Shown: positions 18,640 through 28,989 of the stretch, in pieces
Position numbering within the stretch: the stretch's first letter is position 1
Layout: each line of letters opens with the position of its first letter
Assembly (NCBI GenBank): GCA_019155205.2
Contig: JAHNZQ020003150.1
Span: 1,585,624-1,622,817 of the forward strand
DNA: 37,194 nt
Direction: 5' to 3'
From: Gracilaria vermiculophylla
Taxonomy: Eukaryota; Rhodophyta; Florideophyceae; Gracilariales; Gracilariaceae
Notes under the pieces: generated by a model
Told to the model about the DNA's origin: nothing
Databases searched by the model: none
What the model saw: only the letters and a program-made list of their open reading frames with translations
Made by a program: the position numbers and the translations under genes

Positions 18640-19577
18640 TTGAACAAGAGCAAAATGACGACCGCCGGCTAGGATAGATATCTAGAAATCTCTTAAAAAG
18701 CTTTTTAATTCCGCCCATTCCCCACCCTACTTTCACCCGGTATCCAGAATGGAATTGTTTTGAATGCTCGCATGACTTGGCCTGAATCCACGCCAGGTAC
18801 CTCACGTGCGTCAATCTGTCGCAGAAGAAAGTGGTCTAGAATTTAATACCCGGGGTCACCAGCAGATTCTCTTCAGGATAAGGCGAATTGTGATCTACAG
18901 CAAAATATTGCTGCCAGCTGCGTGCTAAATATATCTCACGTAACACGGATGTATAATGAAAAGAAACCGCGTACCATTGCGGCAACAAACCCAAACAGAC
19001 CATTGTGATCAATTACAGCAGCGTTATTAAAACTGTACATCTTCTTACGGCCGTTAATATATGCACGATGATAAGCGCTCCATGGTCGCCGTATTTTGCA
19101 GAGCGTACCATCAAAATATGCTAAACACCTTGGAAAGAAGTGGTTCCTGTGGCGCGTCACTGCCTTTTGCTCTGAGGTAGGCCATTGGATCTGTGCCGCC
19201 ATGACCTCGTTTATAATGCTGCAGATGAACATGCAGTCGTCGCGAAGAGACATTCTGCTGTGGTTCCTGCACGATGTCTCTGTGCGAACACTTTTGTAAC
19301 CACGAAGATAAAGTATGGTCGCGAAAACTCTCTCGCGGAAAGAAAGTTTGGATTTTCTTCCACCAGGATTAGCACGCACCTCATAAATATGGCCGCTACG
19401 CAAAGCAATATCGGGACAGACAACCTGACGTAAGGTCTCCAATTCCAACGGGAAAAAACCTGTATTGGCCTTGATGGGCGATACGTGTGCATTGAAAAGA
19501 TTATCCGAACGGCTTATCCTTGGAATCGAAGGATTTACGAAGTGTTTTTCGTTGCATTCTTCCTGCAGATCGTCCAT
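18640..19577 (-). pseudogene. PIF/Harbinger-type (DDE_4) transposase pseudogene
   Basis: Starts at ATG 19577 (MDDLQEECNEK...). The conserved core is visible: KLSFRERVFATILYLRGY, then CLAYFDGTLCKIRRPW with the likely first catalytic Asp (about 19105), HRAYINGRKKMYSFNN and AVIDHNGLFGF. The frame is lost at 18936 and the GYPGSYHD-like block with the second Asp is not found. Further down the strand come GDPGY (about 18850), REVPGVDSGQVMRAFK and FHSGYRVKVGWGMGGIKK (about 18700-18755). In relatives this last block is GYRVKVEWGIGGLK, so the third catalytic residue reads Gly instead of Glu. Together with frameshifts this is a dead copy. It is convergent with the accessory ORF at 17515-18543. Terminal repeats were not identified. 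Confidence 0.82.
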
Positions 19578-19858
19578 TAGAAGGAAAAAAGCTCCATAAC
19601 TGAACTACACGCAATAAAAAGAGTCATCGCGTGCGAAATAATTGCTATCCATGTGGTTCCAGTATGCGACAAGTCGTCATCACTATCCATACCGAAGCCG
19701 CAGGCCTTCAGAGAATTACCGGAAATAGAGTGAAAACTGGAGAGCAACCAGAGGATTGCGACGCTAGAGATGAGAAGAACTCGAGAAGGTGGTCGAACGG
19801 CGGTGATGAGATTGCGGTGGACTAGTGTAGGAGATGGGGTTCAAGTGAGTCCAGATTG

Positions 19859-19885
19859 GGCTCAGTGAGAGGTGGCCACTGAGCC
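19859..19885. repeat. 9-bp inverted repeat (hairpin)
   Basis: GGCTCAGTG (19859-19867) and CACTGAGCC (19877-19885) form a perfect stem with a 9-nt loop, about 280 bp beyond the start of the Harbinger transposase. It may be part of that element's terminal region. No matching sequence was found at the other end. Confidence 0.55.
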
Positions 19886-21243
19886 GAAAGAGTGGGGGAT
19901 ATGAGAATGATTGAGTGGCACGAAAGCGCTGGGAGGCACATGATGTGACGTTTGGAAGGGGCCATCTGCGATCAGCCGAAGCTAGAGTGCCAGAACTCGC
20001 CAGTAAACTCGCAAGTTCTCCAGTTTGGAGGTGTTTGCGAGATTGTCAAAACGGGCGATGTAGAAAAATTGATCGATAAAAACTACCAGAATCAAAGCCT
20101 AAAAATGTCCAAAATTTTGTATTTGCGGCCAGGTCTATTAATTCCAAATCTTTTGCCGCCTGGAAAAACAAAATTTCCGAAAAGAAGTAATTTGAATCAA
20201 TTTTTATACGTTCATAGGATTTCTTAACGGATTCAAACTATTCAGAAAGGATTTTGCTGGATCTATTATGAAGTACATATTTAATTTCCTTTTTTATGAC
20301 GTTTTAACATTAAAACAATTTTTTGAAAATGTAACAGTAAATTCTCCAAATTCCAAAATAAAGTTGAAAACATCATTTTGAGACTTTAAATAGTTGCTTT
20401 ATGCACACTTTTATTCAAAAGAAAAGTATCAATATCTGCATGTGATTGATGAAAATGATATGGTACTTTTTTGGCTTTTTGGCATATTAAAGCTACGCAA
20501 CACTTCTCACACCATAAAACTCATGTGTTACACTTCAACTCATTTTTTTTTTTGTACTACCTACATTTTTCAGAATTATGTTTGGATAGTTACGCTCATT
20601 GAACTCCGACATTATGGAAAAACGTTTGAAGGAAAGTATTTTTTCATGTCTTTGGGTTACCTATTTTCGGTTTGTGGAAGGAACCAAATTGTTTTGGAGT
20701 AGAAATGATATTCAAAATTTTCGAACTTAATTTTGAAGAAGTACACCCTATGAACTTTTGAATAAATTTTAAACACTCTAATGCATCACCGGCAAAGGTA
20801 CTTCTTTGGCAAATGCTTGCATGGGAAAAACAATCTTAAAGACCCATTTTCCGTGAGAAATATTTCCACAAAGTTTACGCGGCTATAAAGATGTAGCGTG
20901 CGCCGCTGCAGTATGTTCTGCGCATTGAGGTTCTGGCGGCATCATTGCTACTGAGTTCATAGATGGATAAAACATCGTGCAAGGAAGACTATTTTTGGAG
21001 TTTTATTTATTTGGTCATTTAAAAAAAGTGTTATTTTCCTATCGCAGCTGTTGCTAATTCATAACCTATTGCTTTTGCGGAATAAACCAGCCAATATGTA
21101 GAAGGTAAGGAAGACGAAAAACCGGCTGTGACTTTTTCCGCATCTAAATAGTGCGCCAAAGCTGTACTGTAGTCTCAATCTTGCACATGGGCTACATAGA
21201 ATAGTCTCAAATAGATATGTACACCGTCTTATTTTCAGTCAAA
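19886..21243. other. No gene supported; AT-rich sequence
   Basis: Mostly AT-rich. A 102-codon plus-strand reading (20394-20702) is Phe/Tyr/Leu-rich, as expected from AT-rich sequence, and resembles no family I know. Confidence 0.4.
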
Positions 21244-21845
21244 ATGGCTCGAGTTCTTGTGCTTTCCAGGCAAGAACAGCTTCAATTCATCTCCTTAAAC
21301 GCCTAAAAAGTCTCCAACAGTAGTATCGCTCAAAAACAAAAGCGATGAAGGGTAATAATTGCTAGTTTTATTAAATATCGGACTCTTTATGGATGAAAAC
21401 GATCTCTGGGGCGCCGTGAAAAGCTCATTCTAGCACAATAAGATAAAGTATAAGAGAGTCGTGCGAAAAAAAAATCGTGCAAAAACTTTGGAATAAATCT
21501 CCATCTCAACATTTCATAATCAACCATATGGAAGCAGAAAAACAGGGCAAATTAAATAAGTATAAAAAAAATCTTACTCAAAGACCATCACAAGCAGAAG
21601 AGAGCTGACGGGTGTGCTGGAAAGGAGTAATGTAGAAACGAAGGGGAAAACATTGTTTTTACTGACGAGAAAATGGTCAGTCTGGACGGAGCAGATTACC
21701 ACAAATTTTACTGGCCCGGTTTTTGTAACGAACGTTTTGAAATTAATGCCAGAAATTCAGAAAAATTGGATGTAATGGTCTTGGCTGGCATTTTTAAAAA
21801 AATGTGTCACTGAATTTGCATTTATTGATTCAACCATGAACTGGG
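21244..21845 (+). mobile_element. Tc1-type relic (copy D), truncated
   Basis: The transposase remnant starts at ATG 21244 (MARVLVLSRQEQLQFISLNA, stop at the next codon). Frameshifts follow, then IVFTDEKMVSLDGADYHKFY (about 21650-21715) with the first catalytic Asp kept, VMVLAGIF, and EFAFIDSTMN, equivalent to DIAFIEGYMN in copy A. Homology ends abruptly near 21840, where GC content rises. The left tip is not recognisable. It is more diverged than copy A. Confidence 0.8.
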
Positions 21846-22861
21846 GTATTGTTCGTTCTCCTGTCAATTTAGTAGAGCACAAAGTCCATAAGCAGTTTTT
21901 CTTCGCTCCACAGACGCGAGTTCCTAAAGATGGTCTCTGTTACTCGCTATCACGAGCCGGGGGAATTCTCAGAGGAGATTCGCAAACACCGAGAGGAGAA
22001 GAAGGTTCACTGGGTGGAAAATGATCCTACAGGCACTGCTACGACGCGGCCTGGGGATCCATGCCTTAGAAGCCTAAGAATGTTTGACGAGAGTCTCCAA
22101 CCGGAGAAATAGACGTAGACTCGAGAATGTTCGGTTTACTTCTCCAGAGGTGGAGCTCGACCGGCAGATTAAGTACCACGCCAGGAGCCGGCCTCGGCGG
22201 GTCTCACTACTGTAGTAATTACCTGCACCAATCGACTAAAATAATTCTATATTCCACTGTTCTTAAAGGGTATTAGAGCGCACGTGGGCCGAATAATGCA
22301 CCACACGGCTCAGTTAATAAGAAACCAACTCTCCTTCGGAATATTCCGTTGTAAATCAACATGACAATATCACCTCATGATCTATTGTACTACATACACC
22401 CTTTTCTTAATTGCACCACCTCCCCGACGTGGATCTTTCCATAGCTCGGTCCATAAGCTGCTCCTATCGGTGCTGTGGCCAGAGCGGCCTTCCACGACGT
22501 GACATATGCTCTCCTTCAGGCGTTTCTCTATACTTCGCTATTCCCGCGCGGTGTACCGACCGCAGGCTCGCACATCTCCATTGAGGCCGTTTCGGGCCCT
22601 AAACTCTTCTCGACTTATTCTCATAACTTCTTCTGGGCGCAAATTGCTGGTGCCAGAGCGCCCGGTATCCCAGTTCCCTCGACGATTCCTTTTTGGAAAC
22701 GCTCGTGCTGTCGCGTCCGCTCTTCCTTCTTCTTTAGAGACACCACATTCATATTTTTTGCTTCTGCCCTGCCGTCGTCCTTCGTCGACTATGAACGTGC
22801 TTTTTGCCATGGTGATGCATACCTCGCCCGCATACCGCCGTTCGTTCTTTCCGCGCATTCC
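21846..22861. other. No gene identified; start of the GC-richer block
   Basis: Contains an open plus-strand reading at 21930-22112 (MVSVTRYHEPGEFSEEIRKH...) of unknown nature. The open frame ahead of 22862 begins only with GTG at 22475. On the opposite strand 22538-22915 is also open, as expected for GC-rich DNA. Could be the 5' flank or LTR of the element that carries the following ORF. I found no duplicate of it elsewhere. Confidence 0.35.
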
Positions 22862-24262
22862 ATGATGGCGTCTCGACGGGGCTCCCTCCCTGGTGGGCGT
22901 ATGACCATGGAACACTCCCGAACTGGTGTCAGATCACTCTCCTCAGGTGCTACGAAACGCTCGGTCCCAATTATTCCATCTACCTACACCTTCGGCATGA
23001 CTTCTTCAGCCCAGCCACCTACATCTCCGTCCTATCCTGAGGTGTATCACACCCCTACCGGTGCACCAATTTGCCCAGGCGAGCACTTCGACCATCATGA
23101 CACACGGGTCTTCGTGCCATTCTATAACAGGCACGGCAGTCTCCGGTGCCCTGTGGAGGAGTACACCCAATATTATGGACCGTACCTTCAGGCGATGCGA
23201 TTCTGCGCTGTACCGGAGGCTGTTTGGAACGACCAGAAGCGGAAACGGGTGAACGCTTTTCGCGCCCACTGGCTCAACACCCTGGTGCACGGCAAAAACG
23301 CTCCGATAACCGTGGGGCACTGCGACACTGCTTACCTCAGGTGCGCCGAAGAGCGGGAGATCCAGACTCGACTTCAAGTGCTGCTCCGCAAGGAAAGCTC
23401 ACACCAGCGAGCGGGGCGGCCCGAAACCATCGCCGATGGACGCTCTGCCCTTGTGGTGCTACCCTTCAATTCCCCTTACGACCGCCTTTACTGGCTCAAC
23501 ATCAACCGCTGTGAAATGCACGTTGCGGATGAGAGCTAAAGGCAGACCGCCTTTGGGTACTTCTACGGTTGGCATAATACGGAATTCCATGAAATGCCTT
23601 CTGAGCAACGTCCGAAGTACTACCTAAAGATGAACGACTCTTAGAGGAACCACTCGGTATCCCTGCACCTCTGCGTAGCGACACCTTTTACCTTCGCGTA
23701 TCACACCTCGAAGGTTCTGCATCTTAATGACTCCTTCGAGCGTTTCATCATATCAACCACCTCGACGGAGTTCTCGGTCGGCACCGTGGTAGCGTATCTC
23801 AAAGCAACGAACGAAGGTGTAGTTTACTACCCTCGGTGCCGCGAGGGTCGCCTTTACTGGGATTCTTCGTATCAACGAACCGTCGGGCGTTTGCTCTCCT
23901 TGTCGGCATCGATCATCAGGGTCATGCGCTCCTTCAGAATTCAGGACCTGTTCAAGGGCACGGCGTGGAGCGAATTTGAGGCAAAGACGCTGCTAAATTA
24001 CAACCGGCAGGTGGCGTGGAACGATACGCCGGGCTTCCTTTGGTATGACTATGGCAAAGACAAGTTCCATCCCATTGTATGGAGCCCCAATGCAGACGAT
24101 TACGGGCAAGCCTACTCAGTCTTTCTCTGTCTTGCACCTTGCCGGGTTCCTCAGGTGCCACGGCTCGGTTTCTTCCACTACGATCCCGTGGTGGAGACTC
24201 CTGCAATTCACACGTCTCTTTTGTTTCCGGCTCCGTCGTAGGACGTGGCTGCGCCTTCTGAG

Positions 24263-24342
24263 TGTTGATAGTTCAAATGATGAACTGTGCGCCCTGTGTC
24301 ACAAGAGAGTATAGGGAAAATAGCTCATCTGTTTTACTAACA
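24263..24342 (+). repeat. 5' LTR of the TRIM
   Basis: 80 bp, TGTTGATAG...TTTTACTAACA. 75 of 80 positions match the 3' LTR. Confidence 0.92.
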
Positions 24343-24356
24343 GGTTATGGGCCCAG
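24343..24356 (+). promoter_or_regulatory. Primer-binding site for a cleaved initiator-Met tRNA
   Basis: GGTTATGGGCCCAG starts immediately after the LTR. Its complement, CTGGGCCCATAACC, is an initiator tRNA-Met anticodon stem-loop with anticodon CAT. As I recall, Drosophila copia uses essentially this site. Confidence 0.85.
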
Positions 24357-24371
24357 CTAAACGCTAGGACC

Positions 24372-24388
24372 CTGGGTTCAATTCCCAG
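24372..24388 (+). other. tRNA T-arm-like hairpin with B-box sequence
   Basis: CTGGG-TTCAATT-CCCAG: a 5-bp stem and 7-nt loop, with GGTTCAATTCC matching the Pol III B-box consensus. An AGGACC run resembling a variable loop precedes it. It lies 29 nt from the primer-binding site start. Confidence 0.65.
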
Positions 24389-24478
24389 AAGTGACCTGAG
24401 CCTGAGAAATTGTACATATGTACAGCAGTGGTCAAAAGTGGTTACTGTAAGCTTGAGGTCTCGTTCTGTAAGAAAGTA

Positions 24479-24493
24479 CAGGGCGAGGAGGCG
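24479..24493 (+). promoter_or_regulatory. Polypurine tract of the TRIM
   Basis: CAGGGCGAGGAGGCG abuts the 3' LTR. It is purine-rich but interrupted by C, a usual PPT position with a somewhat degenerate sequence. Confidence 0.6.
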
Positions 24494-24573
24494 TGTTGAT
24501 AGTTCAAATGGTGAACTGTGAGCCCTGTATCACAAGAGAGTATAGCGCAAATAGCTCATCTGTTTTACTAACA
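24494..24573 (+). repeat. 3' LTR of the TRIM
   Basis: 80 bp, followed by the CTGAG target duplication. It differs from the 5' LTR at five positions, so the insertion is not recent. Confidence 0.92.
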
Positions 24574-25604
24574 CTGAGGTCAGGATGCACCCTCCGGCCT
24601 TGGTGCCGGGTCCTCCTGCAGTTATTGCTGCTATATCTCCTATAGAAGGGGACGTAACTACTCCCGTGCCGGCTGCATCGATTTCAGACGTTTAACCCCC
24701 ATGACGAAGTGTCCGTGCGCCGGTCGTTCAGCCTCGCGTGAGGGGCGCTCCAGTTTTCGTACCGCCGTCACTTCCGGTGTCATCTACTCCATCCTTGGCC
24801 CTGCTGACCTCCGCGGCGGTGCCTACAGATTCCCCTAGGAAGCCCTGTGTCCCAACCGGTCCGCCGTCGGCGACTCCTTCCGTGACAGTTGGTGTTCCGT
24901 CGGCGGATGGCGCCGCTTCTGGCGCATTCACGGGCGGGGTGTGGTCTGGGGCTCCGGATGCTGCCTTCCGGAAGTTGGCTCAGGCGTGCCTGGTGACGGG
25001 CCATCCCACTCCGGCTTCTATAGAGGCTCTGCGCGAGGCTCGCACCTAGATCCCAGAACTCCATAAGGCACGGGTAGACCGCGCCTCGATGGTGGCCATC
25101 AAAGAAAGCCTGGCGATGTTCTTCGAGAGCTAAGCACTCACGGCAAAAGTTCGTCCGGGCGTGGATTATGCGACGTGGTTCGGTGACCTGTAGGTGAAAT
25201 AAACACCGGTGATTAGAGTTAGACCCTGGTAGCGTCGGAATGAAAGATCTTTGAGTTGGAGCAGAAGCTCCGTGAATGGTAGTTGCAATAGAAATGAGCC
25301 GTGCCCGCGCGCTCAGCGACACGAAGTGCCGCCACGGGGGCATGCGCAAGGCAGAAAATAGCGCTCTGGAGGCAAATTAGAGACCTTAACGTGTAGGATA
25401 GATAGCGGTGACGAAAAAAGACTGCGGTTGTGGGCTCCGTCTCTCTTTCCTAATCGGAAACGCCTATGCAGAGATGCATTTCTGCTCCAAATTGGCGTTG
25501 TATCTTCTAACGAAGTTCTCCGGGCCTGTAGGTTTTCCCATTTCATCCTTTGATTTACACCCATACCAGTGGATGCGGTAGAGTATTTATGCAGGGGTTT
25601 GTCG

Positions 25605-27308
25605 TTAAGAGACGATATGGTCTACCGTATAGAGTATATCACCTTGAGGGGCCATGATGGCGTTTGGAGCTTCTATCAATGGTTTACCGAAAGGCGTGAT
25701 GCGATTTCCAGACTCCAGCTGTGTCGTCGCTTCTGAGGTGGGCGCAGGCGAAAGTTCCGCACGTGATCCGTGAAGTTGGGTGGCGGGCATTCCTGAAGTA
25801 CTGGGCGTGGGTACTTTTGTCACCCGATTACGGGAAACGACGTATCGGAATCCATTTATCTCAATGGCGACAGTATTCCTATAGGTGACCGGAATTTCGT
25901 AAGGCCTCGAGGTGTTCAAGAGCTGATTTGAGTGAGGTCGGGCGCTTAACCGGATTTCTGCCCTGGTTTGTCAAGGAAAACCTCTTTGCCTTGCTCCGAG
26001 AGAGGGCCTTCTTTCACCTTCCGTTTTAAATCCTCTTTATATCTCCTCTACGAGACTTTTAATCTCTCCTTTGCGCGAAATAGTCTGTGCTCCCAATGCC
26101 TTAAGATAGTGAGTTTGGCTTGACAAGCTGTTGGTACCTGTGGCCCATCCGTTGGGTGCGCCGTAACGCGTGCTGTAGTGACAGCACTATGCGGGATGCG
26201 CGAGAGCCTCGGATTGAAAGAAGCGGTCCCCGTAGAGTGGTGCACCTGTGGACTGCATGAATAAGTTAAAGGGCCTACGAATACGTCCCAATCCATCTGG
26301 TGATCCGCAGCATATTGTTTCAATCTTGAAGCGTAGGTTTTCTTAAACCTCTCCGCCTGCTCGCTGGTCCGGGGGTGGTAAGCAGTTGTAGACAACTAAT
26401 TCATCCTCTGCATTCCGGAGATGGCGATGAATAGCTTCGCCGCGAACTGGGGTCCCTTATCTGTAAAGAGAAACAACGAGACCCCAAATGGATAAACACA
26501 GTTCTCCAGAAAGTTGTTGGCAATTTCTGCTGCGGTGATACTACAGAGGGAAATGGCGCGTATGATCTTTGAAAACCGATCAGTGATCACGTGGATAAAT
26601 CAGTACCCTCGCACCGTCTTGGGGAGAAGGCCCAAAATTTCCATTGCCACGAACGGCAAAGGTCCTGAAGACGGGAACAAAGTAAGTGGCGTCCGGTGTT
26701 TGCGAATGCTCTCCTTACCGGTGGCGAACGAATGGCAGTCCGTCACCGTTTGGAAGGCGTCACTAGCCATGTCCGGCCGATAGAACTCCGCTCTCTTTGT
26801 GAAATACATTTTTGATCCACCGGGGTGCCCGTCAATCCGTGTGAGAAAGATAAGCCAGTCTTGCAGGGGCCGTTACTGCCAATCCGTCGCCAGATCGTTT
26901 CTGGAGCCTTAAAGGCGACTTCTTCAGTTTGACAAGCACGACCCTGAAGGGAATTTTCAGCACTAAAACCAAAACGCCGCTCGCCATCATGGACTGCTGC
27001 GTCGTTTTCAGGTGTAGAATCTCCTGTAGGAATGCAAGGCTAGATGCGGAGGTCTGCACCCAAACTTCGGCTTTATTTCTTGCGAGTACGTCGATATTCT
27101 TCACCACCCGGAGATTATACGACTGCGTCTCCTTTAGAAGATTCCACACATGAGGCGCGTTGGAGTCCGGTCCTGGAGATGCGGAGACGTTACCTACAGG
27201 GGCGGCGTCGTGAAATGTCACCTTTCGCAGGCGTGCGTATATCGCACGTACATACCGATCTACAAAGGAAGTGTCCATTATGCATTGTGCTGCCACCTTG
27301 GTTGCCAC
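25605..27308 (-). pseudogene. Ty3/gypsy-type pol remnant: integrase zinc-binding, core and C-terminal domains
   Basis: Read from 27308 downward. SHTDGHPGGSKMYFTKRAEFYRP and DCHSFATGKES correspond to the integrase zinc-binding region (second Cys of the CxxC lost). GPLPFVAMEILGLLPKT leads into the core, with Asp in VITDRFSK (about 26580), Asp in LFTDKGPQF (26461) and Glu in SEQAERFKK (26353). The last two have 35 residues between them, so the D,D-35-E triad is preserved across in-frame TGA and TAG stops. TGTASFNPRLS follows. The C-terminal region ends with NTSRPYEIPVTYRNTVAIE and NRVTKVPTPSTSG (about 25800-25910). A frameshift lies near 26835. The gypsy call comes from AYHPRTSEQAERF-type motifs. 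No RT YxDD motif was found upstream, so RT appears deleted. Confidence 0.85.
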
Positions 27309-27814
27309 TAGAAACTACATCCTCACCTGTAGGGAGCCCAGCTGGAGATACACCGGTAGCGGTCCGATGATATTCAATGCTCGACACGAAGCGTCTCGCA
27401 CCGTAGGGAGCTTGCCAGTCTTCAAGGAGCCGAGAGCAGACTGCGGAAGCACGTCGGCGTGCACTAAGTTGGGGCCAGCTTCGGTATTGGGGATAGAGCT
27501 TCCCGTGATAGAGGTGAGCGGGGAACATCCTATAGAGGCGAAACTTTGTAGTTTTCAAGGCGGAGCGCGCAAACAAAGTCCGAAAAGGCGTCGAATGGGT
27601 CTAAATGAAATGGGGGGCCCCACGATTGTGCGTCGACGGAGCAGACGGCATCTCCCCCGTTTCCTAAAGGCGACCTCCGTGGTGCTGAGGCTCGATGGTA
27701 AGTAGCCATACGCAGCCACTACGCTTGACCTTGAGGATTTTCCTGGTTAGAGCGGATTTAAGTTGCAGAAGGGGATGGCTGCTGCGGTTGCGCATCGAGA
27801 TGCGACGTATTCCC
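27309..27814 (-). other. Degenerate pol-region sequence of the gypsy-type relic
   Basis: Minus-strand pieces such as DAFSDFVCALRLENYKVS and EYHRTATGVSPAGLPTGE lie between gag and integrase. About 0.5 kb stands where protease, RT and RNase H (usually about 2 kb) belong, so most of pol is missing. I cannot assign these pieces to a domain. Confidence 0.4.
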
Positions 27815-28903
27815 CTAAGGTGCAACCGGTTTTGATACTGGCCTGTTCACGAAAGACACACGTTCGAGTGGGACAGGATACACCCCGACGGAAACACAGT
27901 AACTGTAGTTTTCTTGAGGGGAGCGGATATCGTGATACTCGGTTGAATAAATTCCGCTCTCTGTTGGTGTGTTCTTCGGGTCCTGGAAGTTCTTCTCCCG
28001 TTCCTGCAGGATGGCGGCTCTCATTGTTGGGGTGAGAGTAGTACAGTGTACTGGCTTTCGAGACAAAAAAAAAGCATCCTGCAAGGCGGTGGGTAGCCTC
28101 GAAGGTTCGCGAGACGGACACTGCTGTAAGATTCTGCCGAGGCGTACGAAGTAGGAGACGAGACTGTCCTCGTCTTAGATGGTGCTCTCTGAGATGCGGA
28201 GTATGTGAAAGCAAGGCCCTCTTGCTCTCCCACAAGCGTGAGCTCGTCGACTCTCCCTGAGGTGCTGGAGTCCAACGTCAGGGCGAAAGCCCAACGGTTC
28301 CTGGGAGCCGTCGGTTTGTGCGAAAGTGGAGGGTGGGTGCGACGAGTGGCACGGTAGGAATCCCCATAGGATTCTGCGAAACATGCTAGCTCCGTATAGG
28401 TGGTCTTGTGGTGCGTTTTCAAGTAAATACGCATTCTGACGCGGATCGAGGGAAGGCGTTTCTTCGACAAACAACGAATTCAACCGCCGTTCGGAGTACA
28501 CGTTTTCACAGCGTAGGGTTTTCTTCCATAGCTTCTGTGAGAACTCCTTCTCAGTCATTCCCGTGTTCTGCGTACCGGATGTGACTTTGGCGTAAGCATC
28601 TGCTATCACGTCATCCGTAGCGTACCTTTTGAGGAGGAAATTCAGCACCTTTGGGTACGTCGTCAAGAACTCTGCTCCAGGATCATCCACAATGGTGCTC
28701 ACCCCCGTGAGATGCGGCTGCACCAGCGAGTGTGCTCGACATGTGAGGTAGAAATGAAGGCACCAAATGGTGGCACCTTCATGGAAACAATTAATATTAC
28801 AAGCTGAACGGAAGCGTGTGAGAAACTTCATCACCGATATGAGGTCTTCACCTGAGAAAAAGTTCTTCTTCATATGAATTTCCATGCAGCCCTGGATGTT
28901 CAT
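27815..28903 (-). pseudogene. Gypsy-type gag-like protein, frameshifted
   Basis: Starts at ATG 28903 (MNIQGCMEIHMKKNFFSGED), with an open frame to about 28175 and continuation in other frames to 27815. Gag-like features: LISVMKFLTRFRSACNIN and HEGATIWCLHFYL, then YPKVLNFLLKRYATDDVIAD, MTEKEFSQKLWKKTLRCENV, RRLNSLFVEE and NAYLLENAP. Near the C-terminus MLFFCLESQY/VHCTTLTP may be a worn zinc knuckle, then MRAAILQEREKNFQD. It precedes the integrase remnant on the same strand, giving gag-then-pol order. At least two frameshifts. The gag assignment is from general pattern, not a diagnostic motif. Confidence 0.6.
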
Positions 28904-28989
28904 GATTCATTTAGTGACCGACGCGCGGTAAAGAATGGAGCGTTCATTCAACCGCTAGGTTTCAGAACTCACCAATTAGGCAAAAAGGT

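Larger units (their letters stand above)
24263..24573 (+). mobile_element. Complete TRIM (terminal-repeat retrotransposon in miniature)
   Basis: A 311-bp element: LTR 24263-24342 (80 bp), internal region 24343-24493 (151 bp), LTR 24494-24573 (80 bp). The LTRs differ at 5 of 80 positions. It is flanked by a perfect 5-bp target duplication CTGAG (24258-24262 and 24574-24578). LTR ends are TGTTG...CTAACA. A primer-binding site begins at the base after the 5' LTR and a purine-rich tract precedes the 3' LTR. No coding capacity, so it must have moved using enzymes from an autonomous LTR element. It lies in the plus-strand pseudogene in the same orientation. Confidence 0.92.
22862..25195 (+). pseudogene. 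Large unidentified protein, interrupted by a TRIM insertion and stops
   Basis: Proposed start ATG 22862 (MMASRRGSLPGGRM); the open frame extends upstream to a GTG at 22475. One phase runs through 24241 with in-frame TAA 23537-23539, TAG 23642-23644 and TAG 24239-24241. Removing the TRIM plus one CTGAG copy leaves the same phase continuing (APSEVRMHPPALVPGPP) into a Pro/Ala/Ser/Thr-rich linker (about 24740-24960), then AFRKLAQACLVTGHP, IPELHKARVDRASMVAIKES and VDYATWFGDL. The N-terminal part is Tyr/Trp/His-rich (CPVEEYTQYYGPYLQAMRF, FLWYDYGKDKFHP). I do not recognise it. It could be a gag-like ORF of a mobile element, given the setting and the convergent gypsy-type pol, or a lost host gene. 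Confidence 0.5.

Noticed and set aside
20394..20702. 102-codon plus-strand ORF rich in Phe and Tyr
   Set aside because: AT-rich low-complexity translation without a promoter or family resemblance.
22538..22915. 125-codon minus-strand ORF
   Set aside because: Opposes the plus-strand reading in GC-rich DNA, where both strands tend to be open. No family resemblance.
24343..24396. tRNA-derived SINE
   Set aside because: A B-box-like T-arm is present, but 80-bp direct repeats, a 5-bp target duplication, a primer-binding site at the LTR edge and the lack of an A-rich tail show an LTR-type miniature element.
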